Part shown: positions 20,272 through 29,774 of the stretch, piece by piece
Numbering within the stretch: position 1 is the stretch's first letter
How the letters are laid out: each line of letters begins with the position of its first letter
Notes under the pieces: generated by a model
Seen by the model: the letters and a program-made list of their open reading frames with translations, nothing else
The model's database searches: none
Told to the model about the DNA's origin: nothing
Translations under genes and position numbers: made by a program
Assembly (NCBI RefSeq): GCF_000215745.1
Contig: NC_015663.1
Coordinates: 930,001 to 994,000, forward strand
Direction of reading: 5' to 3'
Origin: Klebsiella aerogenes KCTC 2190
GTDB lineage: Bacteria; Pseudomonadota; Gammaproteobacteria; Enterobacterales; Enterobacteriaceae
Length of the DNA stretch: 64,000 nt

Positions 20272-22039
20272 TTACGCCAGCTGCAGCAGGGTGTCGCCGA
20301 CCGCCACCGCATCGCCGGATTTCACCGCGATACCGCGTACGGTACCGGCCTGCGCGGCGCGGATTTCGGTTTCCATCTTCATGGCTTCCAGAATCAGCAG
20401 CACCTCGCCTTCCGCCACCGCCTGGCCTTCGCTGGCCAGCACCTTCCAGATGGTGCCCGCCAGCGGCGCGGTCACCGGGGTGCCGGCGCCGGCCGGGGCG
20501 GCAGCCTGAACCGGTGCGGAAGACGGGGTGGCCGTCGTCAGCTGGCTGACGTCGCCGCCGTCGCTGACCTTGACCACGAAGGCTTTGCCTTCCACTTCGA
20601 CGGTGTAGATACCGGAGGCGGCGGCTTTTGCCGGCGCGGCAGATTTTGCTTCTTCCACCTGCGGCACCGGCTCAAAGGCCGCCGGGTTGTGGCGGTTTTC
20701 GAGGAACTTCAGGCCGATTTGCGGGAACAGCGCCACGGTGAGCACGTCGTCGATGGCGTTTTCGGCAAGCGTGATGTCCTTCTCCTGCGCCTGGCGTTTG
20801 ACGTCGGCTTCAAGCTCCGCCAGCTCCGGCTTGAGTAAATCCGCCGGGCGGCAGGTGACGGCGTCGGCGCCGTCGAGCACCCGCGCCTGCAGGGCGGCGT
20901 TAACCGGGGCCGGAGTGTGGCCGTATTCGCCTTTCAGAATACCGGCGGTCTCCTTCGCAATGGTTTTGTAGCGTTCGCCGCCCAGCACGTTGAGCACCGC
21001 CTGGGTGCCGACAATCTGCGAGGTCGGGGTCACCAGCGGGATGAAGCCGAGGTCCTCGCGCACGCGGGGGATTTCCGCCAGTACCTCATCCAGACGGTGG
21101 GCGGCGCTCTGCTGCTTCAGCTGGCCTTCAAGGTTGGTGAGCATCCCGCCCGGCACCTGGGCGACCAGGATGCGGCTGTCGGTGCCTTTCAGCTGGCCTT
21201 CGAAGGCGTGGTATTTTTTGCGCACCTCGCGGAAGTAGGCGGCGATGCTCTCCAGCTTGTGGATATCGAGGCCGGTGTCGTACGGCGTGCCGGCGAGGGT
21301 GGCCACCAGCGCTTCGGTGGCCGGGTGGCCATAGGTGGCGCTCATCGAGGAGATGGCGGTATCGACGCCGTCGACGCCGGCTTCAATGGCCTTCAGCAGC
21401 GCCATCTCCGCCATGCCGGTGGTGGCGTGGCAGTGCAGGTGCAGGGTGACGTCATAGCGTTTTTTGATTTCGCTGACCAGCTCAAAGGCGGCATGCGGGG
21501 TGAGGATGCCGGACATGTCCTTGATGGCGATGGAGTCGACGCCGGTCTCCAGCAGCTGTTCGGTGAGGTCGAGCCAGGTCTGCAGGGTGTGCGCCGGGGC
21601 TGGTGGTGTAGCTGAGGGTGCCCTGGGCGTGGGCGCCGTGGCGGCGGACCGCCTGCAGGGCGGCCTGCATGTTGCGCGGGTCGTTCATGGCATCAAAGAC
21701 GCGGAACACGTCCATGCCGTTTTTGACGGCGCGCTCGACAAAGCGCTCCACCACGTCATCGGCGTAGTGGCGGTAGCCGAGCAGGTTCTGGCCGCGCAGC
21801 AGCATCTGCAGCGGGGTTTTCGGCATCGCCTTTTTCAGCTCGCGCAGGCGGACCCACGGGTCCTCGCCGAGGAAGCGGATGCAGGCGTCAAAGGTGGCGC
21901 CGCCCCAGCATTCGAGGGAGCGGTAGCCGACGTCGTCGAGCGCAGCCGCAACGGGCAGCATATCGTCGAGACGCAGACGGGTGGCGAACAGGGACTGGTG
22001 GGCGTCGCGCAGGACGACATCGGTAATGGCAACGGTCAT
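20272..22039 (-). pseudogene. oadA: Oxaloacetate decarboxylase alpha subunit OadA, interrupted by a 1-nt frameshift
   Basis: Biotin-dependent carboxyltransferase subunit; restoring one base gives 588 residues. The N-terminal frame (from 22039) starts [16 protein letters not shown], with the metal-binding Asp12, and reads to LSYTTSP. There it goes out of frame and stops at 21482. The other frame resumes with AHTLQTW and [17 protein letters not shown] (active-site Lys) and [11 protein letters not shown] (metal-binding His pair). It continues through an Ala/Pro-rich linker to the biotinyl site EAMKMETE near the C terminus. The break is one extra G in GGGG at 21596-21599 (plus strand), where GGG restores [14 protein letters not shown] precedes the ATG. 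No other damage is visible, so it is a recent mutation or a sequencing error. Confidence 0.9.
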
Positions 22040-22054
22040 GAATTCCTCCGTGAA

Positions 22055-22303
22055 TTAAGAATTAAGGCGGCGATGGTGGTGAATGGCGGCGACAATCGCC
22101 GGCTTTAAACGGGCGAAGTCGTCGGCGGGCGCGACGGCCGCAGGCGCCGGTTTGGGCGCGGCAGGCGGCTCAGGGAACAGACGGGTAACGGCGAGAGACA
22201 TTCCCCGGATGGCGAAAATGAGCAGCAGCAGGAACGCCAGCACGAAGCCCATGCCGAGGAACATCAGGGTGAAGCCTTCGCCTAACAGAACGGCATCAGT
22301 CAT
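22055..22303 (-). CDS. oadG: Oxaloacetate decarboxylase gamma subunit OadG
   Basis: 82 residues starting [20 protein letters not shown]. One membrane helix (about 12-34) is followed by a Pro/Ala linker ([13 protein letters not shown]) and a short C-terminal domain ending in IHHHRRLNS, whose histidines fit the zinc-binding tail of OadG. It assembles the alpha and beta subunits and speeds decarboxylation. I chose 22303 over an upstream in-frame codon because it is the family N terminus and is preceded by AAAGG. oadA follows 15 nt downstream. A large palindrome lies just upstream. Confidence 0.93.
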   Translation of the reverse strand: MTDAVLLGEGFTLMFLGMGFVLAFLLLLIFAIRGMSLAVTRLFPEPPAAPKPAPAAVAPADDFARLKPAIVAAIHHHRRLNS

Positions 22304-22321
22304 AAAATAGCCTTTGGAGGA

Positions 22322-22427
22322 GCGCAATAATGGCGTGATGAACAACCGCGATAGCCGAGTGGATTTCCCCAGACCACATAGTCAGAAGCCTCTTTATCGC
22401 GGAAATTAATTCTCGCCATTACTGCGC
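22322..22427. repeat. Nested imperfect palindrome upstream of oadG
   Basis: Outer arms GCGCAATAATGGCG (22322-22335) and CGCCATTACTGCGC (22414-22427) pair over 14 bp with a single G.U in the minus-strand RNA. Inner arms CCGCGATA (22346-22353) and TATCGCGG (22395-22402) pair perfectly over 8 bp. The interior loop strands are 10 and 11 nt and the apical loop is 41 nt. The element fills the 142-bp ttdB-oadG gap and ends just before the oadG ribosome site. It does not match ERIC as I remember it. It could be a structured leader, an RNA-processing site, or an insertion remnant. Confidence 0.75.
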
Positions 22428-22445
22428 AAGATATTTAACCGGGAA

Positions 22446-23063
22446 TTATTTAATGAAACTTACGTGCTGGCAGATTTCATCGGCGACAATTTCTTTGCGC
22501 TGATTAAATATCACCTTATTCTGCTCAAATAGGTTATTTCCGTGGGTATCGATCGACACAATAAGCGGACCAAATTCTTTCACCCGGCAAACCCATAAGG
22601 TTTCCGGCATACCCAAATCACGCCACTGGGCGTCTTCAATTTCTTCAACACATACCGCGGCGACCACCGCGCAGCCGGCCGGGAAGACACAGTGGAGCGC
22701 TTTATGTTCGGCACAGCCCTCTTCGGTCCCCTTACCCATGCCGCCTTTGCCGACGATTAATTTCACACCGGTCTTAGCAATAAATTCTTTTTCAAATTTC
22801 TCCATGCGCATACTGGTGGTTGGCCCAACAGAAACCATTTCAAATTTATCTTCCGTACCTTTAATCGGCCGCACAATGGGCCCGGCATGTAATATCGCGC
22901 CGCCGGCAACGTTGACCGGTAATTCACGACCGCCTTCAATTAAACGACGGTGAGCTACATCACGACAGGTAACAATATGACCATTGAGATAAATAATATC
23001 GCCCGCTTTAATATCAGCTAAATCTTCATCTTTAATTGGCGTAGTGAGTATTTTTTTAGTCAT
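22446..23063 (-). CDS. ttdB: L(+)-tartrate dehydratase beta subunit (class I fumarase C-terminal type)
   Basis: 205 residues, very similar to E. coli TtdB along its length: [76 protein letters not shown] and [15 protein letters not shown]. With TtdA it forms the 4Fe-4S dehydratase that converts L(+)-tartrate to oxaloacetate. Close class I fumarases use related substrates, so fumarate/malate activity cannot be excluded from sequence. The start overlaps the ttdA stop by one base (TGATG), indicating coupled translation. Base composition is visibly lower in GC than oadGAB. Confidence 0.87.
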   Translation of the reverse strand: MTKKILTTPIKDEDLADIKAGDIIYLNGHIVTCRDVAHRRLIEGGRELPVNVAGGAILHAGPIVRPIKGTEDKFEMVSVGPTTSMRMEKFEKEFIAKTGVKLIVGKGGMGKGTEEGCAEHKALHCVFPAGCAVVAAVCVEEIEDAQWRDLGMPETLWVCRVKEFGPLIVSIDTHGNNLFEQNKVIFNQRKEIVADEICQHVSFIK

Positions 23064-23962
23064 CAGAAAGCCACTCCTGTGTGAGACGTAATGGTGTAAT
23101 TCAAATCTTTATCGAAAACGATATGTCCTTTGCGGTGCGACCAGCAGCCGACGTTGACCGCCACGCCGATGGTGGAAGGATGGCGCGCAGTGTTTTCGAT
23201 ATTGACGCCCATCACCGAGGTGTTACCGGACATCCCCTGCGGGCCAAGGCCAATTTTGTTGATGCCGTCTTCGAGCATTTTCTCCAGCGATGCCGCGCGT
23301 TCATTCTCATTACGCGACCCCACCGGGCGCATCAGCGCTTTCTTCGACAGCAGCGCCGCGGTTTCAACGGAGGTCGCGACGCCAATGCCAACCAGTAGCG
23401 GCGGACAGGCGTTCAGGCCATAGCTGGTCATCACATCCAGTACGAAACGGGTTACGCCTTCGTAACCGGCGCCCGGCATTAGCACCATCGCTTTACCCGG
23501 TAGCGAGCAGCCGCCGCCGGCCATATAGGTGTAAATGCTGCACTGGTCGGAATCGGAGACGATCTCCCAGAATACCGTCGGCGTACCTTTACCCACGTTT
23601 TTACCGGTGTTGTATTCGTCAAAGGTCTCCACGCTGTTATGGCGCAGCGGAGAATCCACGGTGGCTTTAATCACCGATTCGCGCAGCAGCGCTTCCAGTT
23701 CGCCAATCAGCGGGAAGTTGGCGCCGCACTCAACCAAAAACTGAATCACGCCGGTGTCCTGGCAGGAGGGACGATCCAGCTCTTTGGCCAGACGCTGGTT
23801 TTCAACCATGGTGGTAAAGATGACGTCAGCCAGCTGGCTGGTCTCTTTTTTATGCAACTCTTTCAGTTTTGCAGTGACGTCATCAGGCAATACTTTGCCG
23901 GTATATCCCACGAATTTGGCCATAATATCGGTCATTCGGGATATCTGTTCGCTTTTGCTCAT
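23063..23962 (-). CDS. ttdA: L(+)-tartrate dehydratase alpha subunit
   Basis: 299 residues, family of E. coli TtdA and the N-terminal half of class I fumarases. Iron-sulfur ligand regions are visible: RPSCQDTG (about 62-69), the central [13 protein letters not shown], and the late [14 protein letters not shown]. The substrate-loop [19 protein letters not shown] is also present. It is divergent enough from E. coli TtdA to be an orthologous group of its own. An equivalent degS-mdh gene block supports dextrorotatory-tartrate fermentation in Salmonella. It lies 32 bp after the transporter gene and overlaps ttdB by 1 nt. The ATG has AAGGAG-type spacing. Confidence 0.86.
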   Translation of the reverse strand: MSKSEQISRMTDIMAKFVGYTGKVLPDDVTAKLKELHKKETSQLADVIFTTMVENQRLAKELDRPSCQDTGVIQFLVECGANFPLIGELEALLRESVIKATVDSPLRHNSVETFDEYNTGKNVGKGTPTVFWEIVSDSDQCSIYTYMAGGGCSLPGKAMVLMPGAGYEGVTRFVLDVMTSYGLNACPPLLVGIGVATSVETAALLSKKALMRPVGSRNENERAASLEKMLEDGINKIGLGPQGMSGNTSVMGVNIENTARHPSTIGVAVNVGCWSHRKGHIVFDKDLNYTITSHTGVAF

Positions 23963-23994
23963 AAAGGCTCCTTAGTCAGAACAGCGTCCGTAAA

Positions 23995-25263
23995 TTACGG
24001 GTGAAAAGGGAAAAGAATTGGCAGCAGTACGAGGCTGACAATGGTCGAAACAATAATCAGAGGGAGGCCGGATTTGGCGTAATCGACAAACTTATAGCCG
24101 CCGGCCGAGAGCACCATCATGTTGGCGGGCATACCGATCGGCGTCGCGTAGGCGCAGGAACTGCCGATAACGGTCGCCATCAGGACCGCTTTCGGATCGG
24201 CGCCCATACCGGCCGCTATCGACAAACTCACCGGTACCAGTAGCGCGACGGTAGCGGTATTGGACATAAAGTTGGTCATGATGACGGACAGTACAAAGAC
24301 CACCACCATCAACATGAACGGGGAAGAGTTCTGGCCCAGCATGCCGATGACATGATCGGCAACCAGCTTGCCCGCGCCGGTCATTTCCAGCGCTTTTGCC
24401 AGCGCCAGCGTGCCGCCAAAAATGAAAATAGTTTGTGAATCAATCGCTTTGTAAGCCTGCTTTTCCGTCAGCACGCCGGTAAACACCAGTACCAACGCAC
24501 CGATACAGCCTGCAACCGTCAGGCTAATGCCGGTCTGTTTCTCAAAAATCATGCCGAGGATCGTGGCGATCAGCACCACCAGCGACAGGATCTGTTTCCA
24601 GCGCGGAACGTCGCTGTAATCACGCTGTTCGCCGACGCCGCCGACTTCGCCGCTATTCCCGGTAGCAGGCAGAAATTTATAGCCAATTGTCAGGAAATAG
24701 AGGATGCCGCAGAGCAGCATCGGTAAACCCACTTTCGCATACTCAAAAAAGCCAAAGCCGCTACCAATATTCTGTAACGCCGATTGCGCGATCAGGTTGC
24801 CGGGCGCGCCAATCAACGACAGGTTGCCGCCGAGGGCGGCGGCAAATACCAGCGGCATCAGTAAACGAGAGCGGGCAAAACCCGATTTCGCCGCGACGCC
24901 AATCACCACCGGGATCAGCACCGCCGCCGTACCGGTGTTGGAAAGAAAGCCCGACATCACGCCGACCACCACCATGATGGTGAAAATCAGCTGTTTTTCG
25001 GTTTTGGCAAAGTGAGTGATCACCCCGCCGACTTTATTGGCCATCCCGGTTTCAAATAACGCCCCGCCGACGACGAACATGGCGACAAAAAGAATGACGT
25101 TGGAGTCGATAAAACCAGCAAAAGCTTGTTTTAGATCCAACACGCCGGTGAGTACTAACGCCACGCAGACCACCATGGAAGTCACTGCCAAAGGCACCTT
25201 CTCCCAGACGAACATGACGATAGCGAACACCAGCAAACATAAGGTGATGGTAATCGGTTCCAT
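23995..25263 (-). CDS. DASS/SLC13-type dicarboxylate transporter, probable tartrate carrier
   Basis: 422 residues from the ATG at 25263 (MEPITITLCLLV); the frame stays open seven codons upstream to a TTG that lacks a ribosome site. About 11 hydrophobic segments. It carries the two Ser-Asn-Thr motifs of the divalent anion:sodium symporter family: SNTGTAAVLIPVV in the first half and SNTATVALLVPVS in the second. Each half has the typical hairpin and helix-break glycines. It is not close to E. coli TtdT. As first gene ahead of ttdAB-oadGAB its substrate is most likely tartrate or another C4 dicarboxylate. In Salmonella, loss of the ATG of the corresponding gene abolishes dextro-tartrate fermentation; the ATG is intact here. 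Confidence 0.82.
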   Translation of the reverse strand: MEPITITLCLLVFAIVMFVWEKVPLAVTSMVVCVALVLTGVLDLKQAFAGFIDSNVILFVAMFVVGGALFETGMANKVGGVITHFAKTEKQLIFTIMVVVGVMSGFLSNTGTAAVLIPVVIGVAAKSGFARSRLLMPLVFAAALGGNLSLIGAPGNLIAQSALQNIGSGFGFFEYAKVGLPMLLCGILYFLTIGYKFLPATGNSGEVGGVGEQRDYSDVPRWKQILSLVVLIATILGMIFEKQTGISLTVAGCIGALVLVFTGVLTEKQAYKAIDSQTIFIFGGTLALAKALEMTGAGKLVADHVIGMLGQNSSPFMLMVVVFVLSVIMTNFMSNTATVALLVPVSLSIAAGMGADPKAVLMATVIGSSCAYATPIGMPANMMVLSAGGYKFVDYAKSGLPLIIVSTIVSLVLLPILFPFHP

Positions 25264-25293
25264 ACTTATAATTATCCCTATCAATGATATATG

Positions 25294-25309
25294 ATATTGT
25301 ATCCAATAT
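25294..25309. promoter_or_regulatory. Candidate GntR operator upstream of the transporter operon
   Basis: Perfect inverted repeat ATATTG (25294-25299) / CAATAT (25304-25309) around a 4-bp spacer TATC. It resembles the TTGTATACAA-type sites bound by FCD-class GntR repressors. It lies about 30 bp upstream of the transporter ATG. The match is visual; the assignment to the neighbouring regulators is inferred. Confidence 0.45.
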
Positions 25310-25364
25310 TGACGAGGGAGAAATTATTCCCATGCAAAAAGTAAGTCAATGCGTTTTTGAGGAA

Positions 25365-25411
25365 AGATCGCGCAGTGCGATCTGCATCAAGATCCTGCGC
25401 AGATCGTCACA
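25365..25411. promoter_or_regulatory. Overlapping palindromes and a weak CRP-like box in the transporter promoter region
   Basis: AGATCGC (25365-25371) / GCGATCT (25377-25383) forms one perfect palindrome. CGATCTGC (25378-25385) / GCAGATCG (25399-25406) forms another that shares bases with the first. TGCGC-AGATCG-TCACA (25396-25411) matches CRP at 8 of 10 positions. A position about 100-150 bp upstream of the transporter start fits an activator or repressor region. Confidence 0.35.
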
Positions 25412-25435
25412 AGAAGTGATTAATAACGATGATCA

Positions 25436-25466
25436 ATAAGAAAAAGCCTGCAGTTGCTACACAGGC
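25436..25466 (-). terminator. Terminator of the GntR gene pair
   Basis: On the minus strand GCCTG (25466-25462) pairs with CAGGC (25450-25446), and five U's follow (25445-25441). It is short but lies directly past the stop at 25475. It separates the regulator pair from the catabolic operon, which should therefore have its own promoter. Confidence 0.65.
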
Positions 25467-25474
25467 AATTGGCG

Positions 25475-26140
25475 TTACACGGTAGTATCAGGAAGGTAGC
25501 GCGTTAACATGTTCTCCATCGAGCGGATAATATGCTTGCGCATACGCTGGCGCGCCAGCTCTTCATTATGCTGCTCAAGTGCCTGTAAAATCTCTTTATG
25601 TTCGTGGATGGAGATAGCGGCATACTCCGCTTCGGTCACCTTGTACCCCATCGACAGTCCGTTCCACATATTACAAAGCAGCATCTTCATTTTTTCGTTG
25701 CCTGCGGCGTTCCAGATCTCCATATGGAAAGCCTGGTTCAGGTCGGAATATTCAGTGAAGTTATTATCGGCCAGCGCTTTTTCCGCTGAGTAGTGTACCT
25801 GGGCAATGCGCGAAATATCCGTGCCGGGACGGGAAGCTTTCGCCACCGCCTCGCTTTCCAGCAGCGCGCGAATTTCATAATGCTCGCGGATCGTCTGCTC
25901 GTTGATCCCCAACACCACCGCGCCTTTATTGGGGCGGACTTTAATCAGGCCATCGGCGGCTAAAATCTGAAACGCTTCGCGTACCGGCATGCTGGAAACG
26001 CCGACCATACGGGCAATGCCTTCGAGAGTTATCTCCTGCCCTTCCACTAAATCCCGCGAAAGAATCGCTTTGCGTAATACCGCCGCGACCTGCTCTTTCG
26101 CCGAAAGAAGCTTAATTTTCCCTAATTTAGGCTTCTGCAC
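25475..26140 (-). CDS. GntR-family (FCD type) transcriptional regulator
   Basis: 221 residues from a GTG start with AAGGA upstream. An N-terminal winged helix-turn-helix (about 12-75; ITLEGIARMVGVSSMPVREAF) is followed by a helical FCD ligand domain (about 85-215). Its candidate metal/ligand histidines are in NQAFHMEIWNAAGN, SIHEHKEIL and MRKHIIRS, so the pocket looks intact apart from Asn in place of the usual Asp before FH. FCD regulators usually bind small carboxylates, which fits control of the tartrate genes. It overlaps the next-upstream regulator by 14 nt and is therefore translationally linked to it. Confidence 0.85.
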   Translation of the reverse strand: MQKPKLGKIKLLSAKEQVAAVLRKAILSRDLVEGQEITLEGIARMVGVSSMPVREAFQILAADGLIKVRPNKGAVVLGINEQTIREHYEIRALLESEAVAKASRPGTDISRIAQVHYSAEKALADNNFTEYSDLNQAFHMEIWNAAGNEKMKMLLCNMWNGLSMGYKVTEAEYAAISIHEHKEILQALEQHNEELARQRMRKHIIRSMENMLTRYLPDTTV

Positions 26141-26756
26141 TTTCCCAATCCTTCATATGTTGACGCATAATTTCCGCAAGCATGAGGAAATAACGCTGTG
26201 TTGCCTGAGCAATATTGCCCGCATCGCCGCGGCTAATGGCTCCGGCCAGTTCATGTAGTATCAGTGCCGATTCCTGGCTATCGTCTTTCAGATACAGGAT
26301 GACATAAGAGATATATCCATCCAAAAATTGCTGATAAGCCTTCGCCAGATAGCGGTTATCAAGATAGGAAATCAGCAACTGATGAAATTCCAGTTCGCGA
26401 GTTTTGTCGCCAGGCTGCGCCAGCGCTTGTGCGCGCCCGAGCAGCAATTCCCCCTGGTTTGCCGGCACCAGAGTGAACAATTCGGCAGCCATCACCGCGA
26501 TCACGCGAAAAATTTGGCTAACATCATCAGGCACCAGTTTTGATACCTGCATATGGCGGTTAGGCAAGCGCACCAGAAAGCCCTCTTGCTCAAGGGACTG
26601 CAACGCTTCTCTAACCGGCATACGTGAAAGCCCTAGCTGCTCGGCAATACTCTCCTGCGCCAGCTCATCTCCCGCTTTCATCGCTCCGGACAGAATTTGA
26701 TAGCGAATGATTTGCGTAATGTGGTCCCTGGTCTGCTTTCGTTCGATCTTTTTCAC
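26127..26756 (-). CDS. Second GntR-family (FCD type) regulator
   Basis: 209 residues from a GTG start with TGAGGAC as ribosome site. The winged helix-turn-helix is clear (ESIAEQLGLSRMPVREALQSLEQEG, about 34-60). The C-terminal helical domain is FCD-like, but only one clear metal-type histidine motif remains (ELEFHQLLISYL). The usual EHxxI helix is replaced by ILHELAGAI and the last histidine helix is missing, so ligand binding may differ. It is the promoter-proximal gene of the regulator pair. It starts divergent in role, not in direction, from mdh, whose terminator lies just beyond. Confidence 0.83.
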   Translation of the reverse strand: MKKIERKQTRDHITQIIRYQILSGAMKAGDELAQESIAEQLGLSRMPVREALQSLEQEGFLVRLPNRHMQVSKLVPDDVSQIFRVIAVMAAELFTLVPANQGELLLGRAQALAQPGDKTRELEFHQLLISYLDNRYLAKAYQQFLDGYISYVILYLKDDSQESALILHELAGAISRGDAGNIAQATQRYFLMLAEIMRQHMKDWESAEA

Positions 26757-26843
26757 AACGTCCTCATTGCTTAGGGCTTAAGACGCGGGGATTTTAGCAG
26801 ATTTAGCCGCCAGGCGGCGCATTCGGCAGGGATATGAGGCGAT

Positions 26844-26873
26844 AAAAAAGCCGGAACGACGGTTCCGGCTTTT
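26844..26873 (-). terminator. mdh terminator
   Basis: Perfect 9-bp stem AGCCGGAAC (26849-26857) / GTTCCGGCT (26862-26870), 4-nt loop, followed on the minus strand by six U's (26849-26844). It lies 18 bp past the mdh stop. Confidence 0.92.
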
Positions 26874-26887
26874 CTGCTAAGTAGACA

Positions 26888-28176
<1,289 letters not shown>

Positions 28177-28213
28177 ATTTGCATAAAAATGCACTTGTAT
28201 GCATAATGATGTT
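28177..28213. promoter_or_regulatory. Tandem ARG boxes in the argR promoter
   Basis: Two adjacent ArgR-type 18-bp palindromes: ATTTGCATAAAAATGCAC (28177-28194) and a second centred on TATGCATAATGATG (28199-28212). They resemble the pair of boxes over the E. coli argR promoter, which mediates autorepression. They end about 30 bp before the argR ATG. Confidence 0.85.
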
Positions 28214-28238
28214 GTTTTTACCACCATAATCTGGGTGA

Positions 28239-28712
<474 letters not shown>

Positions 28713-28719
28713 GCGCTCC

Positions 28720-28746
28720 CCCTCTGGTTCCTGCCAGAGGGTTCTT
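28720..28746 (+). terminator. argR terminator-like hairpin
   Basis: Perfect 8-bp stem CCCTCTGG (28720-28727) / CCAGAGGG (28734-28741) with a 6-nt loop, followed by TTCTT. It lies 8 bp past argR. The weak T tract lowers confidence. Confidence 0.65.
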
Positions 28747-29092
28747 CCCCGCAAAATGCTATCCCCCAAACCTTCAAATAAAGCAGCATTTTTTTAACAT
28801 TTAGTGTGGTTTTCCACCTCTATACATTCCTTTACCGAATGATAACGGCTAAAGCGCACAAAAGATCAAAGCGCAATATCTATTTGATTTAAATATAAAT
28901 AATCATGATATTCACCCCATGAATGACATTTCTAATTCTTATACGTTATAAAAACGACATTTCTTGGAAATTATTTACACTGAAAACAATTAGCATGGTA
29001 TTAATATTTTTGGTGATTAGTGTATACTTGATTTTGTGATGAGGGTCACGAAACAAAGCCCCCTAATAATAAAATTCGACGAGGTGAACATC
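28747..29092 (+). promoter_or_regulatory. AT-rich yhcN upstream region
   Basis: About 345 bp, strongly AT-rich, with no gene. A good -10 hexamer TATACT lies at 29023-29028, about 65 bp before the yhcN start, without a clear -35. Composition of this sort is common at H-NS-bound or stress-regulated promoters; that is inference. Confidence 0.4.
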
Positions 29093-29356
29093 ATGAAAAT
29101 CAAAACCACTGTAGCCGCACTCAGCATGCTATCCGTACTGTCCTTTGGCGCTTTCGCCGCTGATTCAATCAACAGCACTCAAGCGGAAAGCCGCCAGTCA
29201 CTGGGCACCGTATCTATCGGCGCGGTAGGTTCTTCCCCGATGGATATGCATGAAATGCTGAACAAAAAAGCACAAGAAGAAGGTGCTTCTTCTTATCGCA
29301 TTATCGAAGCTCGCACCGGCGACCATTGGCACGCCACTGCTGAACTTTATAAATAA
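29093..29356 (+). CDS. yhcN: DUF1471 (BhsA/YhcN family) secreted stress protein YhcN
   Basis: 87 residues starting MKIKTTVAALSMLSVLSFGAFA. The signal peptide is cleaved after residue 22 (AFA-ADS). The mature part is the YhcN/BhsA-type DUF1471 domain with GTVSIGAVGSSPMDM, KKAQEEGASSYRII and the C-terminal WHATAELYK. E. coli YhcN responds to cytoplasmic acid and peroxide stress. The start was set at 29093 (GAGGTG ribosome site) and not at 29036, because the signal peptide begins there. The next gene is a paralogue. Confidence 0.93.
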   Translation: MKIKTTVAALSMLSVLSFGAFAADSINSTQAESRQSLGTVSIGAVGSSPMDMHEMLNKKAQEEGASSYRIIEARTGDHWHATAELYK

Positions 29357-29456
29357 GCTTTAACGATTGTCGGTCATTAACTGAAACAGTATCTCTTCAG
29401 CGGCCTGGGTTCATACGAAATCTCCCGCCGCTGCACATAAGGTTGGAGTCAAGATT

Positions 29457-29723
29457 ATGAAAAGCGCAATTATCATCGCATCCCTGGGTCTGGCATCTGT
29501 TCTCTCTTTCGGCGCAAGCGCAGCCGTACAGCAAGTGAACGCCGATCAAGCACAAAACCTGCAACCAATGGGCACTATCTCTGTATCGCAAGTAGGTAGC
29601 GCGCCAATGGATATGCGCCAGGAACTGGCGGCTAAAGCCGAGAAAGAAGGCGCCAGTAGCTACCGCATTATTGAAGCTCGTACCGGCGACAGCTGGCACG
29701 CGACTGCTGAGTTGTACAAATAA
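29457..29723 (+). CDS. Second DUF1471 protein, tandem paralogue of YhcN
   Basis: 88 residues with a signal peptide cleaved near residue 22 (ASA-AVQ). It shares with the upstream gene the SVLSFGA signal core, the SPMDM/APMDM motif, EGASSYRIIEARTGD (identical in both) and the identical end WHATAELYK. The N-terminal 15 residues and the linker (VQQVNADQAQNLQ) differ. The two arose by tandem duplication and have diverged at the front. It lies 100 bp after yhcN with its own GGAG ribosome site. The periplasmic role is inferred only from the family. Confidence 0.88.
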   Translation: MKSAIIIASLGLASVLSFGASAAVQQVNADQAQNLQPMGTISVSQVGSAPMDMRQELAAKAEKEGASSYRIIEARTGDSWHATAELYK

Positions 29724-29749
29724 ACCCTCGTCGTCTTATCCGACGACTT

Positions 29750-29774
29750 GCCCCCGCCTGCCGGGGGCTTTTTT
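29750..29774 (+). terminator. Terminator after the DUF1471 pair
   Basis: Stem GCCCCC (29750-29755) / GGGGGC (29763-29768), 7-nt loop, then six T's. It slightly overlaps the end of the convergent barstar-like gene. Confidence 0.9.

Noticed and set aside
21482..21620. Programmed frameshifting in oadA
   Set aside because: No slippery heptamer with stimulatory structure is evident and OadA is normally encoded in one frame; mutation or sequence error is simpler.
22322..22427. ERIC element upstream of oadG
   Set aside because: The palindrome is about the right size, but the arms do not match the ERIC inverted repeats as remembered; kept as an unnamed palindrome.
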